A DNA stretch of 64,000 nt from Thinopyrum elongatum (GCA_011799875.1 CM022303.1:298356362-298420361); one strand, 5' to 3'. Positions 47,771-58,261 are shown, counted from the first letter of the stretch. Program-made: numbers and translations. The notes: generated by a model not told the origin, from the letters alone.

Positions 47771-48139
47771 GCGTACTAGCTGGGGACTCGCTTCGCCGAA
47801 CAAACCGCTCTTTCGTCCCAGCCGGAAAGAAGTCACGATGCACTCTCCCGTTTCATCGCCGCTGGAAAGAAGTAGTAGTAATGTAAACTGATCGCTGCGG
47901 TTTTGTTTCAACGAAATGAAACCAGGGGCAGCCCCCTGTTTGCAGAGATGAGAGGGCCCGCATGACATGGCACAGCAAATATGTTAGGCCATCGAGCGGC
48001 GGCTTGGCAGTTCCCGACTCACCACACACCCACAATCATCGGTGTCATCGTCACCCAAATTCTGCGACAACAAATACTCCCCGTGCGTGCCTGTCAAAAA
48101 AACCACGGCCAGTGACCAAGCGAAGACGAAGGAAGAGAG
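47771..48139 (+). promoter_or_regulatory. Upstream region of sulfite oxidase
   Basis: This region holds the 5' UTR and what remains of the proximal promoter. No convincing TATA box was seen. A GGAAAGAAGT motif occurs twice (near 47823 and 47869). A truncated Copia element begins directly upstream, so any distal promoter has been displaced by about 16 kb of retrotransposon DNA. Confidence 0.4.
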
Positions 48140-48341
48140 ATGCCGGGGCTCACGGCGCCGTCGGACTACGCGGAGGAGCCACCGCGCCACGCGGACCTCA
48201 GGATCAACTCCAAGGTTGGTTCGCCCGCCCTCCTTTCGGTCGCGCGGGTGGGTTTGGCATGTCGCGGCGCGGGCGGCGGCATCGGCTGCGGATTCGCGGC
48301 CTGGGCTGCTCGGTTTGTGCGCCGCCGTTGCCACCGCATCG

Positions 48342-48398
<57 letters not shown>

Positions 48399-51300
48399 TA
48401 TAGCGGGCGTCGCCGTTTATGCCGTGGCGCGTCCGGCTGCCGATATGAGCCGTGAGCAATTAGGCGTTCGTGTTTAGGCTCGGAATTTTAGTCTAGTGAT
48501 GAGGTGCGCGTTCGACTGCCGGTACCAAGGCGTACGATCGGGGTTGCCACTCCAGTTCTGATTAGGGCGATGAAGTCCTCGTTCCAGTACACTCCAACAG
48601 GGATTCCAGCCTGCTGCTATGTGTAGTTAGCATTTAGCAACTCCAGCCATTCCTGAATTTCTCACAAGTTGTAGGAGTAGAGTAATCTGATTTCTCTAGG
48701 CGATTTATTCGAAGAACTTGACCGTTGACTTGAAACACGCAAACTCGAACTTCTGTCGAAATGGTCTCGATCCATATATATGAAATACGTATGTGGAGCC
48801 CCCTCTTAAAGAAGTTGGGGGGCCTAGTATACATCGATTTCTCTTTTGCTAGGCCCAGCACTAAAATACCTAGTTTTTTTTTTACGATTCTGAGGTTTAT
48901 TCGAAGAGGAAGTTGCATCCTGTAACCACAACATTTCTTCTACCCCAGGCTTTGCAACATTTCAAAATCGGGAAATTGCAACAGGAGCAGGTGCTATTAG
49001 AGAACAATTTGGCAGATTTGGATTTGCGAATTATTATAGAGAATTCCTTAGTCGAATGGAAGGAATTAGAAGAGGAGGGCTATAGTGGAGATGAATGTAA
49101 AAATAGAAAAGGACAAATAAGAAAAGCTTTTTATTAGACACATGCAATTGGTGATACATTTTATTCAAACAAATGTAGAACCAGATTATGTGACATGTCT
49201 GTGAATTAATTACGACATTCTATAGGAGTACTTGTTCTTGTGCAGCAGGAACTTTTCCTTTATATTGATGGAAAAAGTAGGATAACTAAGCATTTCTGAT
49301 TTGTCGGTGTGTTTTGGATTAATTTGGACGGACTAGGTTGACGCATTCTCAGTTTGACTTGGAACCCATTCCTACGCTTCGTTGCAAGTCATTGCTTATA
49401 AAAATAATACCTGATTCCTAGAAAGGACAAGAAATAGAGGAGTTCTATTTAGCACGTTCGCAATATGTGTCTCCCCACTTCATTTGAATATTATAGCACT
49501 GAGCTGGTGGGATTGTCTGCTTTTCTGCAGGAGCCATTTAATGCTGAGCCTCATCGATCTGCATTAGTTTCATCTTATATCACCCCAGTGGATTTCTTCT
49601 ACAAGAGGAATCATGGACCAATTCCAAAAGTTGATGATATCTCGAGGTTTTCATTTTTTTTTAGAAATAACTATACATATCCATGTATCATTATAATTTC
49701 TATTACAAACCCTTAAATGAAGGACCAACCCTTATATTTTTATATGACCTTCAACAGATACAGTGTTTCCATCAGTGGCCTCGTGAATAAACATATCCAG
49801 CTGTCCATGGATGACATTAGGTAATGTTCTTCTTAATCTCTTATCATGCACCCTCAAATACTTCTTATCTTTCAGTAAATAATCAACGCAAATTTCACAC
49901 TCAGGATCCTTCCGAAGTACAATGTCACTGCAACATTACAGGTTTGCGACAAGTTCCATCTATGCATTTCTTATCTTTCTAATTTCTAATTTTCTATGGT
50001 GTCTAATGTATGAGTATTGCTAGTAAATAGTGATCTAACAGTATGATTTTTATATAAAAGTGTGCAGGCAATAAGAGAACTGCAATGAGTAAGGTACGGA
50101 AAGTGAGAGGTGTTGGATGGGACGTATCTGCTCTTGGAAATGGTAAGAAGCGCATTGTGGTAATCTGAATTTTCTGAATGTAAGGAATGCATTTTAGTTC
50201 TATTATAGAAATGCAGTCTGATGTACCCATATTTCTGAATGCTGACACCCAGAAGAATATGCACTTTATGAGATTTGGGCATGCTGATACCATTACTGCA
50301 TGAACCTATTTGGCTTACCACAATAATTGTAGGGATAACAATAGTACAAGTGGAGGGAGTTTACATGTATCGTGAGCCTTTTTACTTGCCCTAGAATTAG
50401 GTTTCTGCTATAAGTCTCAATGCTTTCATAGACTATTTCTGTGTACCTTTGTTTCATCTACGTAATGAAAGAACAATACCCTGCTTGATTATTATATGGC
50501 ACATAAAAAACTAAATGGGCCTGAATCACCCTAACCAAATATTCTTGTGTAAATCGGATATGATTTTGTTCTCTTGTAGTTTGGTTATTCTACAATGTTT
50601 TTACCTTTGCACTAATCATTCCAGCAACTTGGGGAGGAGCAAAACTATCTGATGTCCTTGAACTAGTTGGAATACATAAACTCAGTTCAGTCACATCTTT
50701 AGGAGGCAAACACGTTGAGTTTGTCAGTGTTGACAGGTGTAAAGTGAGTATGTCTGTATTTATTGATCAGCAGCAATCCTTGTAGCTTACCTCGTTAATC
50801 TCGAGACTTTCATATTTCAGGAGGAGAAAGGTGGCCCCTATAAGGCATCAATTCCACTAAAGCAGGCAACAGATCCTGATGCTGATGTGTTGCTCGCATA
50901 TGAAATGAATGGAGAGGTGACCGAGCATTGATTTTTTCCTTTAATAGTTGAAAGTTGAACCGCTTTTACATTCCTTCTGGGGTTTCGACTATTTTTCAAA
51001 ATCAGTTATTCCAAATATTTTTATCCTAGTTTTAGTCTGCTGTTTCTCACTTCTTTGTTCATGCATGTGTTTCTTTGAAGCTGATTTTCTGTTAGCACTT
51101 CATTATTACCAAATGATATGTTTCTTTGAACCCTATTTTAATGAAATGGAGTGTTAGTTTGACATATTGTGATACCATAATACATATAAGTTTTTTCTTG
51201 GAACATAATAGCGTATTATGCATATATAGGTGTTTACTTCCTAAGGCAGAGTGCTTAGTATGAAAACGACACCTGAAGCTTCTCTTACTGAACATAAATA

Positions 51301-53111
51301 TCCACCGTAAGCTTATTGTGCATTGGCTTTTGTGTCGCACTTTATCTGTCTATCACTGCTACACCAGATTGTGAAATATCAAATATTTACTTGTCAGTTG
51401 TTCTTTGTTCAAATTTAGATGCAAACTTATTATATGGCTAAATATTCTGCTGTTATGGCTCCTGTGTTGCAATGTTCCGTATTTCACCCGTCCTGATTTA
51501 CCATGTATAGACCATCAATCGTGACCATGGATATCCACTCCGTGTTGTTGTACCTGGTGTTATAGGCGCACGCTCTGTAAAATGGCTTGACAACATCAAC
51601 ATAATCAAGGAAGAATGCCAGGTTTACTGAAATTTTAAGTGCACTACCTCTTCAATATAATATCTGGGAATAAACACTGATTGCTGTTCTCAACCAGGGT
51701 TTTTTTATGCAAAAAGATTACAAGATGTTCCCACCTACCGTAGATTGGGACAATATTAATTGGTCGACTAGAAGACCACAAATGGATTTCCCTGTGCAGG
51801 TATAATGTATTGGCAATTCTTCTCTTGGAAGTAATCGCAGTTGGTAAATTATGTAGTTATACTCAGAACCCACTGCTAGATGTTACGCCCGTTCACAAAT
51901 ATAAAATGTTTTAGATATTTCAATATGGACTACATACGGACTAAAATGAGTGAACAAACACACTAAAACGTGTCTATATACATCCGATTCAGAAAAAAGT
52001 TAGAACATCTTATATTTGTGAACGGAGGGAGTATTAAACATCTTTTTCTTTGTCAACTAGTACAATGGAATTATCAATATACCGCAGTTATGATTTTTTT
52101 ATACTGTGCCCTGTGCACAGAAAAGTTGACTAGTCTCATGTCCATTTACTATGAAGAATGGCAGATACTGGGCTGGAGGCTGTTTGCATATTCCTTCCTT
52201 GCGATTATCTGCCATCTTAAAATGAACCCACCTTGGATGCAAGAATCTTCTATATGAGTTCCAAATTTATGGAAGAGAATGCCGTGTCCTGACTTAGATG
52301 TGGCCTTTTGTGATTAGTGGAGCTGGTATTCTGGTAGATGTTAATTTACCATGAGTTTGTTCTGTTTATGTGTTGGTTTATTTATTGCAGATGCACCTAT
52401 GAAGCATTGAAGCACTTAGTTCTCATAGAACCTTTTCTTTTTCTTCTGTGTTGTTAATGAAGTCAAGTTAAGTTTTTGGGTATTTTATCTTAATTGTTTT
52501 CTGGATTTGACCAAGCAGTCTGCTATTTGCACCCTGGAAGATGTGGATGTTATCAAGGAAGGAAAGGTTAGCGTTACTTCCATGATAGAAAGGGATGTGT
52601 ACGCTGATACTGCAGCTTGTGTAGGCAGCAGCAGTAGATTTTGATGAGTTGTACACGCTGGTTTTCATGCTCTATGCAGGCTAGAATTGCTGGATATGCA
52701 GTCTCAGGTGGAGGACGCGGCATTGAGAGAGTAGATATATCTGTTGATGGGGGTAAAACATGGGTCGAGGCTGATAGATATCAGAAAAGCAATGTGCCAT
52801 ACGTCTCTGATGGAGCTCAAAGCGACAAGTGGGCATGGGTTCTATTTGAGGCCACATTGGACATACCATCAAATGCAGAGATACTAGCTAAGGCGGTAAG
52901 TAAAATTCACCGCTGGAAGCATTACTGTTTCACTCTTTTGTTGCTTAGAAATAAGTCTGAAAATGCATCTTGTGGACAACAGGTGGACTCGGCTGCAAAC
53001 ATTCAACCTGAAAAAGTGGAGGACATATGGAACCTGAGAGGAATTCTGAACACATCTTGGCATCGGATCAAAATACAGAATTCATCCTGCGTATCTAGAT
53101 CCAAAATGTGA
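48140..53111 (+). CDS. SO: Plant sulfite oxidase (molybdenum enzyme, peroxisomal), 12 exons
   Basis: Exons: 48140-48214, 49531-49646, 49758-49820, 49905-49941, 50061-50142, 50625-50743, 50821-50916, 51511-51621, 51698-51799, 52519-52566, 52680-52895, 52983-53111. All introns are GT-AG and the sum is 1194 nt, 397 residues, close to the ~393 of the Arabidopsis enzyme. Plant SO oxidises sulfite to sulfate with O2 as acceptor, using only the molybdenum cofactor (no heme domain), in peroxisomes. The oxidoreductase Moco domain comes first ([21 protein letters not shown] with C98, the expected Mo-ligand cysteine; [10 protein letters not shown]), then the dimerisation domain ([33 protein letters not shown]). 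The C-terminus SKM is a plausible peroxisomal PTS1 variant. One position in the usually Arg-Arg motif after CAGN is Lys (CAGNKRT). The gene appears intact. Confidence 0.93.
48343..48397 (+). repeat. Poly-G run of 55 in SO intron 1
   Basis: Fifty-five consecutive G residues lie 128 bases into intron 1. Runs this long are rare and hard to sequence, so the length may be an assembly or polymerase-slippage artefact. Gly- and Pro-rich frames here are artefacts. Confidence 0.95.
51886..52031. mobile_element. Stowaway MITE in SO intron 9
   Basis: The 146-bp element is flanked by TA (51884-51885 and 52032-52033). Its inverted termini are CGCCCGTTCACAAATATAAA at the left and the complement of CTCCCTCCGTTCACAAATAT at the right. 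TA target and CTCCCTCCGTTC ends are diagnostic of Triticeae Stowaway (Tc1/Mariner-type) MITEs. Confidence 0.85.
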
Positions 53112-53179
53112 AGGAAGTATGTTGATGTGCCTAGAACAAGCAGCACGCTGGTCCCAATGAGCCCATGATATCTCCAAAT

Positions 53180-53185
53180 AATAAA
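53180..53185 (+). terminator. Candidate poly(A) signal of SO
   Basis: AATAAA, 69 bases after the stop codon, followed by T-rich sequence. This fits a plant near-upstream polyadenylation element. Confidence 0.5.
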
Positions 53186-53499
53186 GCTACTGCAGCTTAA
53201 TTTCTGTAATTTTCGTAGACCTTGTCATTGAACTGTGTTGGTTTATTACCAGCGTTACAAATAACTGCTTGTGTTGGCTGATATGATATGAGGAAATCGT
53301 TATTACTCGTGCTTTACGAATGCATGTTTGAAGTGCTTTAAGAATGTATCAGCATTGAGCATGAACCACAATTTTTTGGGCATAACAGCAGGCGGTTCGG
53401 TGGAGAATTGTCGTGGTTAGTGCTTAGTAGTACTATTTCTTCAATAGGGTTATTTTGCAGCATGCTCGCTATGCTTAGCCCTATTTTAGGGCACCAAAA

Positions 53500-53570
53500 A
53501 GCTGTTGGAGTAAAATTTGAGGCACCAAAAAATGATTAAGGGCACTAGAAAATCTTCATGTCCAACAGCT
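53500..53570. repeat. Small inverted repeat at SO duplication breakpoint
   Basis: AGCTGTTGGA (53500-53509) and TCCAACAGCT (53561-53570) are perfect inverted arms 51 bases apart. The interior repeats GGCACCAAAAA and GGGCACTAG-type motifs. The duplicated SO segment begins at the very next base, about 53571. Confidence 0.6.
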
Positions 53571-53959
53571 ATAGAATGCCGTGTCCTGCCTTAGATGTGC
53601 CCTTTTATGCTTAGTGGAGCTGGTATTCTCGTAGGTGCTAATTTACCATCAGTGTGTTCTGTTTATGTGTCAGTTTATTTATTACAGATGCACCTATGAA
53701 GCATTGAAGCACCTGGTTCTCATACCCCCCCCCCCCCCTCTTTTTTGCTTCTGTGTTGTTAATGAAGTCAAGTTAGGTTTTTGTGTATTTTATCTTGGTT
53801 TCTTTTTGGATTTGACCAAGCAGTCTGCTATTTGCACCCTGAAAGATGGGGATGTTATCAAGGAAGGAAAGGTTAGCATTACATCCATGATAGAAAGGGA
53901 TATGTACGCTGAGACTGCAGCTTGTGTAGATTTTGATGAGTTGTACACGCTGGTTTTCA
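53571..53959 (+). pseudogene. Partial sulfite oxidase duplicate, exon 10 part
   Basis: This copies about 52275-52667: the end of intron 9, exon 10 (53822-53869, SAICTLKDGDVIKEGK) and most of intron 10, ending in TGGTTTTCA where the MULE inserted. A run of about 14 C residues occurs at about 53726-53739 in the intron. Exons 1-9 are missing, so no functional enzyme is expected. It continues at 62191. Confidence 0.88.
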
Positions 53960-54047
53960 GCTAATTTTTTTTAAATAATTTTTTTTTAATAAATTTGAAA
54001 AATAATACGCAGTTTGAGTAATTTTCAAAAATAATACACCGTCGGCC
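53960..54047. repeat. MULE left terminal inverted repeat
   Basis: About 88 bases match the complement of 62100-62190 with one small gap and few differences, ending with CACCGTCGGCC. Confidence 0.93.
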
Positions 54048-54260
54048 AGTGGTAGGCCGATTGGGACTAATTGGCTTACTATAGGCCGATTAGCTTCCAG
54101 TCGGCCTAGCCATGGCCGACTGGATTTCAGTCGTCTTGGCCTTGGCCGATAGGCCTGTCGGCCAGCATCACATGCAGCAGTCGGCTTAGAGTAAGCTAAT
54201 CGTCTTACTATAGGCCGATTGGACTAATCGGCTTACTCTAAGCCGACTGCTGTATGGCTC
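54041..54260. repeat. MULE left subterminal GGCCGA/TCGGCC repeats with hairpin
   Basis: There are at least ten copies of TCGGCC, GGCCGA or close variants in both orientations in 220 bases. A perfect 22-base inverted repeat has arms 54175-54196 (CAGCAGTCGGCTTAGAGTAA...) and 54231-54252. Related motifs recur at 61905-62110 by the other end. Clustered subterminal motifs often bind transposase. Confidence 0.75.
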
Positions 54261-54329
54261 CAACTTTTGAAGAAAAACCGAGAAGAGGGACTTCGACTGG
54301 ATTTTTTTTCAGAACAGGCATGTTATATT

Positions 54330-55270
54330 TCACGTTTTTCTTTGCCGCCAATATTATTTCGCGCCTTTTTTTTGCCGCCAATATTGTTCCCGTCATTTAA
54401 TTTTCCACATTTTTTCTTTGCGGCCAATATTATTTCGCGCCTTTTTTTTGCTGCCAAAATTCTTCCCGCCATTTTCGTTCCCGTCAATATTGTTCCCGCC
54501 AATTTATTTTTCACGTTTTTCTTTGCCACAAATAATTTTTCGCGCCTTTTTTTCCGCCAATATTGTTCCCGTCATTTATTTTCATTTTCCACATTTTTTC
54601 TTTTGCCGCCAATATTTTTCGCGCCTTTTTTTTTCTGCCAAAATTCTTCCCGCCATTTTCGTTGTGCCAGCAATATTGTTCCCCCCCTTTCCCGCCTTTT
54701 CTTTACTCCATTTTCGTGCGCCGCCAATATTGTTCCCCCGCCTTTTTATTTCCCGCCATTTTCGTTGCCGCCAATATTGTTTTCCCCCGCCTTTTTATTT
54801 CCCGCCATTTTCGTTGCCGCCAATATTGTTCCCTCCCCCCTGTTCCTTTATCCCGCCTTTTTTTCCCGCCATTTCGTTGCCGCCAATATTGTTCCCGCTT
54901 TTCTTTCCCGCCATTTTCGTTGCCACCAAGCCAAAACCCCCCCCCCAATATTGTTCCCGCCGCCTTTTTATTTCCCGCCATTTTCGTTGTGCCGCCAATA
55001 TTGTTCCCGCCTTTTTCTTTCCCGCCATTTTCTTGCCTTTTCGTGCCGCCAATATTGTTCCCGCCTTTTTCTTTCCCGCCATTTTCATTGCCGCCAATAT
55101 GTTCCCGCCTTTTTCGTTGCCGCCAATATTGTTTCCCGCCTTTTTCTTTCCCGCCATTTTCGTTGCCGCCAATATCTTCTCGCCTTTTTTCTTTCCCGCC
55201 TTTTTCGTTGCCGCCAATATTGTTGCCGCCTTTTTTTGTCCTTTCCCCGCCATCTTCTTTTCCCGCCATC
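54330..55270 (+). repeat. E2F-site-rich tandem array in MULE
   Basis: The array has irregular units of GCCGCCAATATTGTTCCCGC, then a T-rich spacer and TTTCCCGCCATTTTCG. Exact TTTCCCGCC, the E2F consensus (TTTSSCGC), occurs twelve times, always on the + strand: 54688, 54749, 54798, 54862, 54904, 54971, 55018, 55072, 55132, 55147, 55192, 55259. CCAAT accompanies most units. The array stops just upstream of a TATA box and an ORF. The long frames across it on both strands are low-complexity shadows. Confidence 0.85.
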
Positions 55271-55283
55271 TTCTCTTCTCAAC

Positions 55284-55291
55284 CTATAAAA
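55284..55291 (+). promoter_or_regulatory. TATA box for the MULE small ORF
   Basis: CTATAAAA, 46 bases before the ATG at 55337 and 17 bases after the last TTTCCCGCC site. The spacing suits a core promoter with a short 5' UTR. Confidence 0.6.
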
Positions 55292-55336
55292 CCCCCTCCA
55301 CACTAAGGAGGGTTAGCAGGCCAGTGTAGTCTCAAG

Positions 55337-55723
55337 ATGTCCGGTTATCCTTTCGATCGTAGTTCTTTTCACCCTAGTATGTCCGAATGTCTTCTTAGCT
55401 TAGCCTTTGATTTCAAGATAGACAATAGGATAGTTCCATGGGACGAACTCCTCAGTAGTGACACCTTACTAAATGAGTTGGCTCACGCATTAAGTAGGTG
55501 CGGGTGGCCTGCAAGGACTTTTGAGGAGATACGAAAAGAACTTCTGAGGTTGCAAGGAAGGTGGAAGAAGCAACAACATAAGGGTGAAGTATTCCTAAAT
55601 GTTGCAGCAGAACATAGTTATTTATGGACCCAAGACAGCGAGGATGAAGACGATATTTTCATGCCGAGCACCAAGGGCAAGAGTACCGCATCGTCGAAGG
55701 CCAATATTGTTCCCGTCATTTAA
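55337..55723 (+). CDS. Small ORF in MULE (128 aa), unknown function
   Basis: The frame opens MSGYPFDRSSFHPSMSECLL and has a helical, Leu- and charge-rich middle (TFEEIRKELLRLQGRWKKQQ) and an acidic patch (DSEDEDD). I do not recognise the family. The W-containing helical middle loosely recalls SANT/trihelix-type proteins. The last eight residues (ANIVPVI...) are encoded by the start of the second tandem array, so the original C-terminus has been replaced. A possible later exon lies at 56182-56235. A TATA box and an E2F-type array sit directly upstream. Confidence 0.55.
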   Translation: MSGYPFDRSSFHPSMSECLLSLAFDFKIDNRIVPWDELLSSDTLLNELAHALSRCGWPARTFEEIRKELLRLQGRWKKQQHKGEVFLNVAAEHSYLWTQDSEDEDDIFMPSTKGKSTASSKANIVPVI

Positions 55724-55975
55724 TTTTCCACATTTTTTCTTTGCCGCCAATATTATTTCGCGCCTTTTTTTTTTCTGCCAAAATTCTTCCCGCCATATTT
55801 TCCCGCTCTCTACTTCCCGCCATATTTTCCCGCTTCGGTAGTTCCCGCCATATTTTCCCGCTCTCTACTTCCCGCCATATTTTCCCGCTTCGGTAGTTCC
55901 CGCCATATTTTCCCGCTTCGGTAGTTCCCGCCATATGTTTCCGCCATAATTTTCCCGCTTTCTTAGTTCCCGCGG
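55700..55975 (+). repeat. Second E2F-motif array in MULE
   Basis: The beginning repeats the start of the first array. It is followed by alternating TTCCCGCCATATTTTCCCGC units with CTCTCTAC or TTCGGTAG spacers. Six TTTTCCCGC sites occur between about 55797 and 55962. Confidence 0.8.
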
Positions 55976-56181
55976 CCGGCCTTATCCCGAGCCGGCCACG
56001 GTTGGATGACAGGTACGTTTCGTCCACCGGTAGGACGACCGTGTGCTATTTTTGCAATATTTGATTTTTGGATCTTATTTTCCGATTTTTTTCGAAAAAA
56101 GGTACTATTTCCAAAAAAATAATCAATTTTCTAGTTAAGTCGTACCGTTTAATTCATATGTACTTCTATCTTAATTCCTAG

Positions 56182-56235
56182 GCAGCAGAAGAAGCTGGTG
56201 ATGAAAAAGGAAAATATCCACGTTGGACTCAGTAG
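56182..56235 (+). other. Exon-like block AAEEAGDEKGKYPRWTQ-stop
   Basis: After a TTAATTCCTAG acceptor, eighteen codons are open and end in TAG. KYPRWTQ resembles the start of a SANT/trihelix-type domain. It could be a 3' exon of the small gene at 55337 or a separate captured fragment. Confidence 0.3.
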
Positions 56236-56438
56236 ATTTATGTTATTATATCCTAAAATTCGCATTGCAGCAAGTTGTATCTTAAACAGCAAGTTGTATC
56301 TTGATTTGAACATGTTAATTTTTATGTATCTTATTTTATGCATGTTATTTTCGATGCATCTTAATTTCAAAAGTTTAATGTATCTTATTTCAGTCAGTGT
56401 GGAAATGTAACTCGAATAACAATGCAAATTAATAGTTA

Positions 56439-56562
56439 TATGTCTCTCGCATACATAGGTCGAAATATGTGTCTCGCATACATAGGTCGAAATATGTCTC
56501 TCGCATACATAGGTAGAAATATGTCTCTCACATACAAATACGTCCCTCACATACATAAGTAT
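56439..56562. repeat. Tandem repeat, unit about 28 bp
   Basis: Four to five copies of ATGTCTCTCGCATACATAGG plus TCGAAAT or a close variant. Frames here are repeats (ERHISTYVC...). Confidence 0.7.
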
Positions 56563-58054
56563 CAGCCACGTCGTGCTCGTCCACGGCGTGGCTGTGGTGG
56601 AGGGGGCGTCGACCACTCATACCTGTTCGGTGGCCGAACGTTACGAAGAGGAATCCAAGACCCGTCCTCGCCATACTGTGTGTCTTGCGTGGGCTGTGTG
56701 GGCTGTGTGGGATCTGGTGGAGGAGTAGAATAATACGTGCCCATCCAGTTGGCGATGTGCTGCGACACCTGATCCTGTGTATTGTGCCCACCTTCCGGAG
56801 CACTTTCAAACGTGGATTCAGAATGGGAGGCCTCATGTTCGGACATAGGCGCCCTATATCCGTAGGCTCCTGCGACAGGGAGGCCACATAAGTAATTAAG
56901 AAACAGGTAGTTCCAACTGATATTGAAAAGAATAGATATGAACAAACATACCTGTAGGATGTTGATGCATCACGAAGCTCGGCGGTGGTCGAAACCCGTA
57001 GCCCGACGTGGGATCATGGTGGTGCTGCCACGCTGAACTCCCGGCCTGGTCAGGAGGTGGTGGCCTACTCATCCACTGATGGTCTACACGTGGACGCGGC
57101 TGATGTCGGTGCTGTGTGGGTTCCTGCTGCTGGCCCGTTGAGTGACGAGGCGGGCGTACCTGGGTCTGCTGGAGAACAACGTCCGTAGAGCGGGTGCACG
57201 TGATAGCCTGATATATAGCCTGTAGCGATCTCTAATGCAATGGGGATGTATCACGCGGTGCAAGTGGTGACATGATTCTCTGTGAACATCACCTTCCCGA
57301 GAAGCCACAATAGGTATGCCTCCAGGCTCCTAGTGATCTGTATCGCAGTCATGGGGACTTGTCCATACCCCGGAAACTTCTGGATCTGTAGTGAATAAGT
57401 AAAGATGGACAATTAGTAAATAGAGAATATGCAAGACAAGGGAAAGATGCAAGACAAGCGACAAATCTATGATTGATGAACAAACCTCGAATTGACCCAA
57501 ACAATCAAACTTAGGTCCGTGCTTCTCCGCGGCTAATGCCGGAGCACCGGGATAGAGATTCTGGAAACGTTGACGAAGTTGTTGCTCCCAACCAGCCGGT
57601 GCCTCCAACGGTCCTATGGCATGACCCGACAAGGGTAGTCCCAGCAAAAGTGACACATCCTCTAGAGTAGGAGCCATCTCTCCCCAACGGAAGTGAAACG
57701 TGTGGGTCTCCGGCCTCCATCGATCCACTAAGCACGTGAGCAAAGAGTGGTCAATGGCGATGTGTCTCCGGGCTCCATCTGTGGCCTCAACAAGACGCGC
57801 AAAAGGTAAAAGCCCAGCCCATTTCAACCTGCGTATAACAAAGCACAAAGGTTCAATGAGTTGTTATCAGAAAAAACACCTAACAAAGAACAAAATTAAT
57901 AAAACCCGTACCTCTCAGTCCAATCCGGGTGTATCCTCCAGTCATGCTTAGGAGTGCGAGTGACTAGGGGTAACAGAGGGCGTTCATCTAACATCGTAGC
58001 ACGATGGCCACTATCAATGAGAGGATCAATCAATGGAGGACGTTCATCCTCCAT
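56562..58054 (-). pseudogene. Plant mobile domain (PMD/MAIN-like) gene carried by MULE
   Basis: Minus-strand exons with GT-AG introns: 58054-57912 (MEDERPPLIDPLIDSGHRAT...PDWTER), 57828-57486 (LKWAGLLPFARLVEATDGAR; HFRWGEMAPTLEDVSLLLGL; GHAIGPLEAPAGW; FDCLGQFE) and 57385 onward (YGQVPMTAIQITRSLEAYLL...). A TGA at about 57250 interrupts the last, and the Pro-rich C-terminal part continues to 56562. This is the aminotransferase-like plant mobile domain, known in host MAIN/MAIL genes and repeatedly carried by MULEs and other transposons. The nonsense codon makes function doubtful. Confidence 0.75.
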
Positions 58055-58095
58055 TCCTGCACTTATGAAAACACAGTTGCACGCACCATACAAAT

Positions 58096-58261
58096 TTAAA
58101 CAAAGTGCCACACTTAATACAAATTAAACAGAGTGCCACACTTAATACAGAATTAAACAAAGTGCCACACTTAATACAGAATTAAACAGAGTGCCACACT
58201 TAATACATAATTAAACAAAGTGCCACACTTAATACAGAATTAAACAGAGTGCCACACTTAG
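58096..58261. repeat. Six-copy tandem repeat at MURA 3' end
   Basis: The unit is about 30 bp, AGTGCCACACTTAATACAGA followed by ATTAAACA. The first unit on the minus strand supplies the MURA stop codon (TAA, 58258-58260). Confidence 0.85.

Noticed and set aside
48042..48477. Gly-rich and Pro-rich frames at the start of SO
   Set aside because: They read through intron 1 and its poly-G run; the spliced SO frame explains exon 1.
53822..53869. SO duplicate as a second functional gene
   Set aside because: Exons 1-9 are missing and exon 12 is cut by an LTR element, so the Moco-binding domain is absent.
54267..55329. Overlapping frames of up to 340 codons on both strands across the MULE array
   Set aside because: They are Phe/Pro- or Gly/Lys-rich translations of the tandem array, open in several frames at once; the array itself is the real feature.
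58096..58261. CRISPR-like array of ~30-bp repeats
   Set aside because: Repeats are directly abutting with no unique spacers, in a plant transposon; it is an ordinary tandem repeat.
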